This document shows positions 44,251-55,109 of a stretch of DNA of 64,000 nucleotides, piece by piece (position 1 is the stretch's first letter; each line of letters opens with the position of its first letter). The notes beneath the pieces are model-generated. The model did no database searches, had not been told where the DNA came from, and was given only the letters and a program-made list of their open reading frames with translations. The position numbers were made by a program, and so were the translations under genes. The DNA is from Gracilaria domingensis (lineage: Eukaryota > Rhodophyta > Florideophyceae > Gracilariales > Gracilariaceae): NCBI GenBank assembly GCA_022539475.1, contig VCMS01000046.1, positions 143,609 to 207,608 of the forward strand. Reading direction: 5' to 3'.

Positions 44251-46258
44251 GACACTGCGGCACACTGTCCATGAAGGACACGAATGCCAAAGGTTAACAT
44301 ATCCAGCGGATGTTTTCGATATCCGCATTCCTAACTATCAACCTAACTGGCTAACTACGCTAACGCGCTAAACCATTGGCCTGCTTACTGCGCGCAGGCT
44401 GCTTGCAACGGCGCGCGGCGCGCCAAAAAAATCTAATGGAAATTGCCTCAATTTTTCAAAACGGCTTACCACTCGGGTTTTGGTGCCAAAACAAAGATTT
44501 GCACGTATCTCGGCTTCTGGGCCGCGCAGAGACAAGCGACACCGGATTTGGAACCTCTGGAATGTGTCCGTTTAGAGTCAATTTGGCCGATTTTCTGGCC
44601 GTGCACTGCCCAGATGCGACGGCGCGCGCAAGACCTGGTGGCAATGATCAAAAAATTTGACAATTACTTTATTTGATCAACCCGCCGGCCCATCGGCCGC
44701 CGCCAGGCCTTGCAATAGGTTTGGCACTCCGAAAAAACTGGCATTTAATTTATTTGATCAAACCAGTGGCAATTGCAGCGCGCCTGCCTTGCCAAGTTGC
44801 ACTGTTTGGGATGTTCTGCACCTTGAGGCATGGCAAGTCTGCACCCGACATCGTGAGGAGCACGTGTCCTAAGGAGGGGGACAATACTTGATGGAACAAC
44901 TATCTCGGTGCTATTCGATGGGCTAGTCCAGAGGTTGAAGCGCCAATTCCGTTGCCAACGTTAGAGTCATATGAAACCATTGGAGCATGTCGTTGAACCC
45001 GATATCATTTGATACCGCTACAGTGTGCTGGGAAGATGAAACTCGGTTTACTGCCAATGGAAACGGGGGGCAATCGAACGTCGTTAAGAATATGAACCAT
45101 TGGAGATCTTACGGAGTGGACCGTTGAAACAGGACTGCGAGGACCAAATGGAAATAACTACTGCCTACTGTGGGGCAGAGTTCTTTCGGAAACCAGGCAA
45201 AACGGTGTTCTTTGCGAGGCAGCGTTGGAGGCCATGCGAACCTCAGGATGTTAGCCTTCCTCCGGAACTGAGACTTTCCGAGGGACCTGGCCAGCTAATG
45301 GGACTTCACAAGGGGCATCCTCAGGATCAACCTGTCTTGTTTGGAACTACTGGTACTGTGAGGTCATTCGGCACAGAATGCTTTGGTCGTTTCGCCGCAA
45401 GAGGCAGGCTTGATTTAGCTCACGTACTGGGCTCCAGTAGCGTTACCAATGTGCAGTTGGAATGTAATGGAACACTGTGCTCTTCTGTGCCAGTGATGAA
45501 AACCAATGGAGAACGAGATGGGCAAATGGTTAATTATTTTGCCTATCAGCATGCGACAGAGTACTTTAACGTGAATGATCGCTGTCGTTTCCTCGACTTG
45601 CAGTGGATGTACGGTACTCAAATGGTTTTCTTAAACCAGTGGCATCCCATATGAGCCCACTAATCGTGGACTACAGGCCTCGGCAACCACTGGGAAAGCA
45701 TGTATCTGTTTTTACCGTGCAAGATAAAGCCGAAGGATTTAACACTGGATATTCAGCTTCTCGGGAAACGAACAAGTCCTCCCGATACCCATGATGGACA
45801 AAAGTTTTCGCTTGTGTGTCCAACGGTTTGTGGTGCGCTGATGTGCTTCAATTCGTCTTTGAGATTCCAGCAGGCCCTCTGTTGCTATCGTAACGAATCG
45901 TTAGACCTTCACTCACTCCATTGAGCCCCAGCGAATCCCGGATACGTTGGCATAGCCTCCGGCAGCCTTGACGGCTTACGTCGGCGAACATTGCCGCAGC
46001 GGCTTGATACGTTCCATCGGCCATCTTCTGCTCCGCAGGGGCTGCTCATAGGTTTGAAGGCCCGTGATAGAGACCGCAGAGCGTGTCGTTTTGGATGTTA
46101 TGAGGAGCATAGGTCTGAATTCCTTTCAGCGAAAGAGCCCCCGTTGGTGAGGTATCCAAAGGAGGTGCAAAAGTTCAAACGGGATACGGTGATCCCGGTC
46201 CGTTGGCTTAAGCAGAAAGAACTGGATTCATGGGGACTTTCCCGAGACGGAAAAGTCT
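44251..46258 (+). other. 2-kb unassigned region before the 3' LTR of Gypsy element 2
   Basis: Lies between the chromodomain and the polypurine tract. It contains short plus-strand ORFs (45100-45654 and 45991-46260) without a recognised domain. ACCATTGG-type strings recur. No long antisense ORF comparable to that of element 1 is visible here. Confidence 0.5.
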
Positions 46259-46270
46259 AAAAGGGGAGGT
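46259..46270 (+). other. polypurine tract of Gypsy element 2
   Basis: AAAAGGGGAGGT, one base from the 3' LTR. Confidence 0.8.
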
Positions 46271-46271
46271 A

Positions 46272-46737
46272 TGTAGTATTATGAGCCTTAGGATTGATCC
46301 CGCGGTATTGGTCATTGCTGGACGAATTGGTGGTGTCCAATAGGCTGGACACGTGGTGTTTGGTTGACCTGAACGGCTCGCTTATTTCTAACTACTAGTT
46401 TTTGTACCATAGATAGATTAGGTAGTACACGTGGTGCACTGCGTTACAGTGCACCACGGCCAAGGTCGAGGCGCCTCGCGGCCGATACTTAGGCTGCTCG
46501 ATCTGCGCCTCCCTCCTGTGGTAAAGTAAGAGACCCTCTTGGCAACTACTTGACCCTTAGGTTAGTAAGTACCAACACCCTTCAGGTTTTCAAGCCGTCG
46601 CTACGTCGCTCGCCATCTCCTGTAGGCACGACAGTTAGCGCTCGCCCATTGCACCTTCATACCAGTGGTCTTGCCGTTGGCCCTCATCTTTTGGACCTTT
46701 CCACTCCGTGGTTAGTGACCCGTGCCACTATACTACA
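46272..46737 (+). repeat. 3' LTR of Gypsy element 2
   Basis: 466 bp, about nine substitutions from 36971-37436. The 12-bp stem-loop is kept at about 46430-46458. The target duplication GGTAA follows. Confidence 0.95.
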
Positions 46738-46854
46738 GGTAACTTCTGTGTGTTTCCCCATATGCCTGTTACAAATGATAGGAGGCAATTTTATCCTCAT
46801 GATTTGTCAAACAGTAGGTTTGAACGCCATGCTTAAATTTTAATTCTCTCAACC

Positions 46855-47836
46855 CTACATATTTTCTGGCTTTGTTTCTTTAAATTCCACGCTTGTCGTT
46901 TCCATCATTGATGCAACGAATGTCTTGAAGACTTTTGCTGTCACGACATGAATATGTAAATACTCCATCTTAGCATGGAAAATTGAAGTGTACGTCTCGT
47001 CGAAAGATTTTGTGTCCAAGCATCCTTCAATAAACACAAAGAATCCTTTCTCCATCTTATTTTCTGCATCAGATATTATGAGAATTGAACAACTCTCTGT
47101 CTCAATGCACACAGCGACGTATCCGACGGGATCCTCCAACGATAAATTTATATCAGATGCAGTAACACAAATTTCATCCATCCTACCACACACTCCTGTT
47201 GTACCGAAGCATGAGCTACTAGCATATTTAGACTGCGTCATCTGACGCAAAACATCAGTAGTTGGAAAAGCTTTCCAGGATGGATTCTTCCACAAAAGAT
47301 CGATCTTTTTCAAAGCACCTTGGTTTAGAAAAATCATCGGTTGATCACCAGAATTTCTTGATGGCTGCCATGCAACGTTTCCTGAAACAGAAATATTGAA
47401 TATGCATCTACTATCTTCATTGCAATTGCTCTCCTCAATATTATAGTTGGAAAGCTCAGTTTCTTTTGCTACCAAACCAATGCTAATAAATCCAGTATAG
47501 TACGCAATGTAAGTAAAACGAATATCATTTCTCTTTTGAATGCTGACTGGGATTCTGCCGAGGCAATTTTCAATCACAGTACAAATAAAATTATCTAGTT
47601 TTACTTCTCCTTTTTTTTTACCACACCGTCCATTAATGTAACACGACGCAGAATATCTCCAATACTAGTTGCTTGTTGTCTAGTTCAAGAACTCTTTCCC
47701 AAGATTCTGAGAGAAATTTTGGCTTTCTTCTTCGGCGATTCCATAGAATGTTTTTGGATACCTTTTTCTGATGGAGCTGTGGTACTTGTAGCAACAGCAG
47801 CGCTACATAAGGAAGGATAAATTTCAAGATCTTCAT
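46855..47836 (-). CDS. secreted Cys-containing protein, two exons, family unknown
   Basis: Exon 1 (47836-47762) encodes a signal peptide (MKILKFILPYVALLLLQVPQ) and five more residues. Exon 2 (47664-46855) encodes 269 residues. Splicing the 97-nt intron joins them in phase 0 to give 294 residues. The mature protein starts near YWRYSASCYINGRCGKKKGE and has many Cys (for example FICTVIENCLG, SNCNEDSRC, SSCFGTTGVCG, VCIETESC), fitting an extracellular disulfide-bonded protein. No membrane segment near the C-terminus. The gene is AT-rich, unlike the Gypsy element 110 bp downstream. The exon 2 frame is open far upstream of the first usable start, which is why I infer an intron. I recognise no domain. 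Transposon origin is not excluded. Confidence 0.5.
47665..47761 (-). other. 97-nt intron in the secreted-protein gene
   Basis: Minus strand: AAAAAG/GTATCC at the donor and GCAACTAG/TATTGG at the acceptor. The donor is weak. An internal CTCTCAG could serve as an acceptor but would put an in-frame stop downstream. Confidence 0.4.
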
Positions 47837-48935
47837 TCTGGAACTTCGTTTTCCCATGAGCTTACATACTGAGATGTTGAAGAGACTTTTGCTCAGCACT
47901 ATGTGAAAGCAAGTTACCACCTTCGACGCTGATGGGTCAGATCTGAAGATCTTTAAGTAGTACTTTAATTTGAGATTCGAAATTGAATTTTTGTGTAAAC
48001 GAAGTGCTGCTCAGAAGAACAACAAGGGCTGTCGTTTTCTTCGACTTTCATTAGTCTCTAGAAAAGAGATCTATGTACAATTTGGAATTCAAATGAATCA
48101 TCGCACGTAATCGGAAAATGGTTTATCTCTTCTTGTTAGGGACGCTGTAGCATGGTACTCTAAGACGCATCAAGATTTCATGCCTTTCTGGAACACGGAT
48201 AGTGACACTTTGTGTAACTTGGTTGTACTTTTCTTCCACAGTGAGGCGGATGAAGTACTTCTCACTCTATCCCTCCATCTGTGGAAGAAAACCATACGAG
48301 ATGTCTACCAGAATAAATTGCCAGTTAAAATTCTTTTCGGCGCAGTTCGAGATGCAAAAGTTTTACATATGTACGCAGTTCAAGTTTTACATTTTTTTGG
48401 ATTAAAATTTCTAAAAGATGTCTTTGGTGAACCCAATATGTACATATTTCACTCTCGGTTAAAATCTAAAAAGTATCTGAATCAAAAAAATTATGGTTCT
48501 CCCAAATCGCCTACGATCTTCTCACTTGTAGCTCGCAGCCTTTGTTTACTTCTTCAAAAAATGTAAAACGCAAAATGAATTTCTTATAATTTTCATTTAT
48601 TAGTTTATGTGGGGGGAAACACGGAATTATAAGAACTGTCGTATCCTACGTATGATCAATTTCTTTTCTCTCGCATTGCCTTGTACTTTGTTGATGTCCA
48701 AACATGCTCCTGTAGCACGTAATGTTGCAAATGCGTGCAAATGGGAGAAAGAAAGCCCTTGTTGCTGGCATTATACTTCCTCCTGGTATGATGAAGTCTC
48801 AAAATAAGTTGTCTCTGGTATGGGGTGTATCGGAGCATTACCGAAATGCTTATAGAAGACAAACATTTAACATACAATAATGCCAGACTTGAAACATCAG
48901 TTAACTGATCGATCAATTGATCAATTGCAATTGCC
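47837..48935. other. AT-rich DNA with one doubtful ORF
   Basis: A plus-strand ORF at 48180-48566 (128 codons, LLTLSLHLWKKTIRDVYQNK type composition) is long for AT-rich DNA but shows no domain. The other ORFs here are shorter. Confidence 0.25.
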
Positions 48936-49180
48936 AAAATATGGCCGATACATGCCCGAAATGTTGGCGTTTAGCTCAAAACTTTGTGACAACGTGTAAC
49001 TGGTGAAGATAAAAAATTTTCATTTTTCTTCGTGGCCATGTTTCGGCCACATTTGCGTCATATTTCGGTCATCTCCTTGAAAATGAAAATTGTTTATTTT
49101 GACGAAATACATATTCTCACAAAATTGCGAGCTAAACGCTGACATTTCGGTCATGTTTCGGCAATGTTTCGGCCATTTTT
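48936..49180. mobile_element. foldback (MITE-like) element
   Basis: A 245-bp inverted repeat with arms of roughly 100 bp. The left end AAAATATGGCCGATACAT and the segment GGCGTTTAGCTC match the complement of the right end (AGCTAAACGC...GGCCATTTTT), and the inner parts also pair (AATTTTCATTTT against AAAATGAAAATT). Several TTTCGGCCA/TTTCGGTCA motifs recur. No ORF and no clear target duplication. This is plain non-autonomous DNA. Confidence 0.6.
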
Positions 49181-49566
49181 GATGTTCATAGGAAGTTCAA
49201 TGAATGAAAAAAGAAGTAATATGCCTCAAAACCAAGACTACATTGAAACAACGGTTCTGTTACTTGTCAAAACGTATTGACACGAATTTAAATGTTGTCC
49301 ACGCATGTCCTTATTTATCACACCTATGTACAAATTCAATTACATTAGATATATCCAAGGTAGCTGATTCTGCAAACTCAGATTCTATGTATCTTGGAAA
49401 GTAAGTGGAAACTAAAATCATCAAGAAATAACTAACAGATGCGTAGTATGACACTGAATGCTTAATCGGACAGAAGTATGTCCTCTACCAATATGAATCT
49501 AATTTTTGAACATACGTTGAATCTTTTTCTACAGCACACCTTTTCTTTCATCATTATATTACAATT

Positions 49567-50139
49567 AGTGTAGTATAGTACGCCCGATCGGTGGGAGCTG
49601 TACTCGACCAAGTGGTGACATCACCTGTCTCTGAGCACCGGTGTCTGCTGTACCACGTGGGACGCGCATGCGCACGGACGGCAAGAACTAATTAGGTTAT
49701 TTTCATTAATTTAGAATTAATATTTGCTGGTAGTATAGATATGGGGCCGGGGTGGCGCACCACAAGTGCACCTCCCGGTGGCCCAGGTGGCACTAGGCCC
49801 GTGAGAGCCGGAGGGGCGCTCGGGGGTACTAGACCCCTGAGGCGCCAATCTCCCACACCAGATGGTAAAAGTCAAGCACCAACTAGACTAATTCGACACC
49901 AGTTTGTTTCTACAGTGACCAAGTGGCCAGTCTAGTCGTCTTATATTAGTTTTGCTGACCTCGCGGGTTATACGTGCCTGCCGCACCCCAGTGTAGTCGT
50001 ATTTACTACTTCGTCACCGTGCACTATAGGCAATGGTGGGTGCTGCCGACCTATTAGGTGTCACGCGTCTCAACCCTCCGCCGAGTCGAGCGCACACCGG
50101 GCTCCCCACTCACAGTTCGCACCGATCGGTTATACCACA
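49567..50139. repeat. GC-rich insert with imperfect inverted ends in AT-rich DNA
   Basis: Starts near TGTAGTATAGTACGCCCGATCGGTG and ends near CACCGATCGGTTATACCACACA, an imperfect inverted pair of TG...CA type. The inside is much more GC-rich than both flanks and carries a Gly/Pro-rich 64-codon ORF. It could be a small LTR-type element or a DNA element. I did not find a target duplication. The rest of the DNA up to 50420 holds no supported gene. Confidence 0.35.
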
Positions 50140-50382
50140 CATTATATAGACCGAAATGTTTTCCTGCAGAAGGAAGAAGTTTCTCAGTTGTACTAGACTT
50201 CAGACAGTTTTACGAGCTCTAGAAACTACGTGTACCTTGAAGGTTTAGTAAATGCCATTGTGTTACATAATGTTTATATAATGCCTCAATTTTTCTTACT
50301 CTTTTCCTGCTTGTGTTCTCTCGCTGACTATCTTATCTGCTTGACGATAATTCACGGGAACGATAAGCTTACGGATGCCATT

Positions 50383-50419
50383 ATCTCAAACTCGAGATAC
50401 TGTAGCTTAAGTTTGAGAT
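50383..50419. repeat. inverted repeat, 10-bp arms
   Basis: ATCTCAAACT and AGTTTGAGAT with a 17-nt spacer, ending just before the solo LTR at 50421. Confidence 0.5.
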
Positions 50420-50420
50420 T

Positions 50421-51272
50421 TGTAGAGCAAAACGCCCTGGAGAGGGATGCACCGATGTGCTTTTCATAGTTTGTTGATCCGTTACCGACTTCGACACCTC
50501 ATGATATGAGAGGCTATGTAGTGATGGCCCCATTTTGGGGTATGCCTAGGACGAGTATTTTTTCTGCACACGAGTGCTAAGTTGGCCCGAAGCCGGGTGC
50601 GCCGTGGCAAGCCTGCCACGGTTTCAGACGTGTAGCGTGTTGGCAGGCAGCGCCGGATATTTAGATATTTTAGTTGATATTTTCAAGTGCCCTATATAGG
50701 TGGCGGCACTTGCCGCCACTGTACGGGAAGTAAATCTCAAGGAGGCTTCTGGCTCTGACTTTCTTTCCGCTTGCGAACGGTATTTGTCCCTACATAGACA
50801 AGCAGCCGCGATCCCAGGCTAGTCATCGAATCTTTCCCACTGAGGAGTTCTAGACCGTCGTTACGGCATCGTTTTGTTGTTTATTTGTCATTATTTCCGT
50901 CATACGGCTCTTGTTTGTCTTCTCTGCTATACAGGTTCGGCCCACTAGTCCTGGGACTTATTTCCGTCTATCACGAGTCTGTGCTCCGCAGTGCGGCTCG
51001 TTTGATGATCCTTTGTCGCTGCATACCGTTGAGATCTATATCTCCACTCGCTGTGGCACACCGGAACTTCTCGATACCTACGCCGATTCTTCCCCCTTAC
51101 TTCTGACTGCACGGTCAGATCGGAGCCACCCGGACTTACACCCGGCATCGCGCTGGCCTTATCAGAGGGTTCTACTGCTGCATTTACCTCCATAGAGAGC
51201 AGGTCTCGAACACTCTGCAGGTGCACTTTCCGCGACGCGGCTCTTGTTGCCCACTCGTGGCATTGCACCACA
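50421..51272 (+). repeat. solo LTR A, same family as 56167-57024
   Basis: 852 bp, TGTAGAGCA...TTGCACCACA. The flanking 5-mers AGATT and AGATG match in four of five bases, as for a worn target duplication. The family's far end resembles the LTR of Gypsy element 1 (shared ATGCCGGGTGTAAG-type blocks), so it is probably a related Gypsy LTR. No internal region remains next to it. Confidence 0.75.
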
Positions 51273-51289
51273 AGATGATAGCGCCAGAA

Positions 51290-54200
51290 AGTCGTTCTAC
51301 GCTGCAAAAGCGATCTAAAAGATCCCAAAAGCGGGCGCGAAATGCGGAGAAAGCTCGAAATAACAGGAAAGAGTTGAAGAGAGATGAGAGAAAATCGCTG
51401 CTCAAGTTTAGAGAATTCGGGGCGAACTCGTTTCAAGACTGGCTACGAGAAGAATCAGTTCTTAATATAATTCATAATAGAGAAGCTTCACTCTTTTCAA
51501 TGGAAAACAGTTTTATCAGCAATTGCATGAATGAAGTTCGGGAACAAATCTCTAATGACTTGCAAAGACATAAAGCTTTAATTTAGCCTGTGAATTATGT
51601 TGTGTGTCGCTCGTGTGGACGTCATGTCTTACAAAAAGAGTGTATCACCACTGAAAACCTTGTTCTAAGGGCATGGATGGAAACGTTGAAGAAACGGATT
51701 TATCCCGATAATAGAAATGAAAACGTTCTGTTGTTCTGTTCACAATGCTCGCGATCTCTCCGCCATGAAAATGCTCCGTTCTTTGCTTTGAAACACGGAT
51801 TTTCATTTGTCCATTCTGTATAAATCTGCCTTTGGATTTTATCCAAGTATGAGAAACAACTTATATGTCTCCGTCTTCCATCAATATATGTTCATAGGTT
51901 TCAAGGTGGATTTGGACAGCATGCGAGCAAAGGCAATCTCGTGTCATTCTCTAATCCAGTTTCTGATCTAGCGAAAAGGCTCCCTCGTCGTCCGAGTATT
52001 GTATTAAGGTGATTCTGGAGAGGGAAAAGGCCATTGAGAATGACGCAGAAAGAATTCGAGAGGCGTTAATTTGGCTAAAAACTAACAATCCACTCTACAG
52101 GGAAATTGAACTCGATGAAAACGCGATTCACGAGACTTCTGTTTTTAATTTCACTTCATCTTGTTCTCTACAAACTGACTCTTGTGAAAAATTGGACAGT
52201 ACTAAAGGTACAAATTATCCAGAACTGGAAACGAGCGAGCAGCGTTGTCAATTTTTATCTCTAAAATCCCCAGCTGCCGATGAAATACAAAATGGGCAGC
52301 AAGGTCCCATGGACATTGAAACACTTCAGAAAATATCAGAAACAATGGTTACTGGTATCGATGACGGCGAAAATCTGTATCATTCACAATGTTTGATCGA
52401 ACACATGTTACGACCATTTAGACACCGCCGGAGACATATTTTACCATCTTATGGCGCTTCAGAGAAGTTGGAGTCTTACTTCCCTGTTCTTTTTCCATTC
52501 GGAAGATGTGGTTCCAAAACAATTGGTTGTGATCTTGGTAAATGGATAAAAGGAGCGCTTTTTGTGTGCTGCTCGTCATTCGTGAATGATTTAGAATTTA
52601 TTTTTTTCATCTATTCTGTGATGAAGCGAAAGAGATTCTCTGGGCTCTGTACGTACGCTCCGATAGCAAATAATTCCAGTCGGGCAATTCTTGAAGTGAG
52701 AGAATACTTTCGTCATCGCTTTCATCTTCAGTCATAGCAAAACGTGTGGACTCGCTACTACGTTCGGGTATTCCAAGTGCCTCATTTGAGACCTTGCAAG
52801 GCTCTCCATCTTTCTGGGCTGCTGTTAAGAAGAAAGCCTGGGCTTATCTTTCGAGATTTGGACCCTGTCAAATATTTTTGACTATGAGTGCTGCTGACTT
52901 GACTGACCCTTGTGTTTTTTGTCAAGTTGATTCCTCTCTGTCACTGGAAGATGCAAAAAAACTAAGCACAAAACAGCGAGCAAATATACTTCCTTTAAAT
53001 CCAGTCGCAGCTACAACAATTTTTCATTGACGCGTACAATCTATTTTTGACAGCTTTCTTCTGGGCGAAACCAAACCATTTGGAACTGTTGTTGCCTACT
53101 TAGGTAGGATAGAACAACAACACGGTTTTCACCTCATCTACATCTGCTTATATGTCTCGAAAAAAAATGTCCAAGTGTTCTGGGATCGGACAAAGACTTT
53201 CATGTGAACATTGTTAACTTTGTGGAACAATTTTGTACTGCGATTATTCCTTCCGATATACCCAAACCCCAAAAAGATGTTACACCTCCTTCTTAATCTC
53301 TGCCTCCTCCAATGTATACTCTGCTGTTATTATCTGAAAACTTAGTTTCCCATCCACTCACTCCGCCTACCTGGTACAGAATTCTTTCTCAAAAATGCAA
53401 TGAACTGGCTTTAGACGGGAACATTGAAAGTAACCGATTTCTTAGAGAAATGCTTTTTGCCACCCATTTTCACAAGTGCAACTCTTATTGCTTAAGAGAC
53501 CATTTCTAATTCATGCCGATTTTTATTTCCATTTTGCTTACAAGATCGAGGAAGTGTGGCCTATCGAATCAGCCCCATGCGAGACAAGAGGCTTGTTTCT
53601 CTCGCACCCAGATCATCACCTTATATCAATTCTACTCATCCAATCTTAATGGCCATGTCGCATTCAAACGCCGACGAAACAGTCGTCATAGGAAACTCCA
53701 TACCTCAATCGATGTATGTATGCAACTACGCTTTGAAAGCTCACAAAAATCCTCTCTTTGACACAAACTGCCTCCAAAAATTAAGGCTTTTGGACAACGG
53801 CGTTGATGGCAGGAAACTGCTTGGATCTATTGCTGGCCACTCAACAGGAGCAAGAGCTGTTGGCGCCCAAGAAGCTGTGGATTATTTGATGGACAACAAA
53901 TTAACGTTTTGCTCCGCATCTGTGATGAACATTAACATAATGTTCCTTCTTCAATATCAAGGCGAATTATCAGTTGAACAAAAGCAACCTTGGTGCCTCA
54001 ATATGAGACATAGTACCAGAGAAAGAGATATGTTGCCATATCTGGATCCTGACACAAACGCTGCGATTTACAACAAAAACAACTGCTTCACCGATTGTCA
54101 GTGCCCAACGACACCCAGAAAGGTAGACTCATTTGTTCAAAACTCTATATTCGGCGTCCGCTCTTTCTAGATCCTCTTTCTGCATCTGAGTTCTACGAGC

Positions 54201-54600
54201 AATATTTTGTTCGAAAGCTATCAACCTCATGTGTGAACTATGACGAGAATTTCTTATTGATACATCCTTCAAAATGGGATTCCTACCTACTGTATAATTA
54301 TGAATCTACGCAAAAAGCAATCGTGCAAAAGAGGAAGTCTACAAGAGAAGAGATAAAAGTGAGATACATACTAAATGTTCCAGCTCGAGGTGCTGCAAAT
54401 GATGAGTCTCCTAATTTTGATGCTGCTTCCCTCTTCTTGCACGTTCCTTTTCGTTCTCTCTATGGTCTTTTGAAGGAAAAAACATTGATACAGAGTCTCG
54501 CAGATCTTTTGGAAGATGGTAAATACCTTCGGATGAACGAATATGTTTCACGCTGTCATCAACTGTCGAGGGCGCTTTCATCTTCTCATTGCAATCTTTG
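51290..54600 (+). pseudogene. Helitron Rep portion, broken
   Basis: Domains in order. A Lys/Arg/Glu-rich start (ARNAEKARNNRKELKRDERK) is followed by a CRSCGRHV and CSQCSRSL zinc-finger pair, then YEKQLICLRLPS and GNLVSFSNPVSDL, matching the conserved LT-x-x-EK-x-LI and KGNVI-F segments. The N domain has SYFPVLFPFGRCG, and the Rep core GPCQIFLTMSAADLTDP. The expected HUH metal motif reads RIEQQHGFHLIYI, so the second His is gone and the nuclease is probably dead. Stops and frame changes separate these blocks (breaks near 51585, 51821, 52000, 52737, 53028 and 53510 among others). The frame can be followed to about 54.6 kb. Confidence 0.7.
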
Positions 54601-54649
54601 TAATGAGAAAAAACCAACACCACCAACTGAAATTATGGAAAAACCACTG

Positions 54650-54915
54650 AGCAACTCCGTCGCTCTGCCTGGTCCTCTGTACTGTGTCTCAACCCTTTTA
54701 TACTCCTCCTTTTTCCGAAAGAACGGCCGTATCTCTCCTGTTATCTTGACAGCATATGCATCGCGCTTACAGTAGCAGCGTGCAGAAATCCTCTGACCAG
54801 TCCGGTACTCGAACCCGGGACCCCTGTCTCTGGGCCCATAACTATGGAAAAACCACTGAGCAGCTCCGGCGCTCTGCCTGGTCCTCTGTACTGTGTCTCA
54901 ACCCTTTTATAGAAA
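54650..54915 (-). repeat. tRNA-derived SINE-like insert with a 70-bp direct repeat
   Basis: On the minus strand GCTGCTCAGTGGTT resembles a Pol III A box, and about 50 nt later GGGTTCGAGTACC resembles a B box. A block of about 70 bp (AACCACTGAGCA(G/A)CTCCG, then CTGCCTGGTCCTCTGTACTG) occurs at 54646-54712 and again at 54849-54914. The tRNA-like fold is imperfect (a mismatch in the T arm), so this is not a functional tRNA gene. Confidence 0.4.
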
Positions 54916-55109
54916 TGGGAAATGGGGTTAATTTTGATATTGATTCAATGAACGAATTTGGAACTAATGAAAATGTCGAAGAAAAAAATTTGACATCATT
55001 GCTTGGTTTAGCAAAAACCACTGGAACAAAGAACCAAACAGCATTCAATATATCGAAGGAGTGGAATGGAAAGCAGCTTATGTTTTCAAAGCACATTTAA
55101 TCAACAGAA

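Larger units (their letters stand above)
36971..46737 (+). mobile_element. Gypsy element 2: chromovirus LTR retrotransposon fossil
   Basis: 9.8-kb element with 466-bp LTRs (TGTAGTATTATG...ACTATACTACA) and a perfect 5-bp target duplication GGTAA (36966-36970 and 46738-46742). Order: 5' LTR, primer site, gag, pol with protease/RT/RNase H/integrase, chromodomain, about 2 kb of unassigned DNA, polypurine tract, 3' LTR. I count about nine substitutions between the LTRs (about 98% identical), so it is younger than element 1. It looks nearly whole, with about three breaks in the coding region. Confidence 0.95.
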
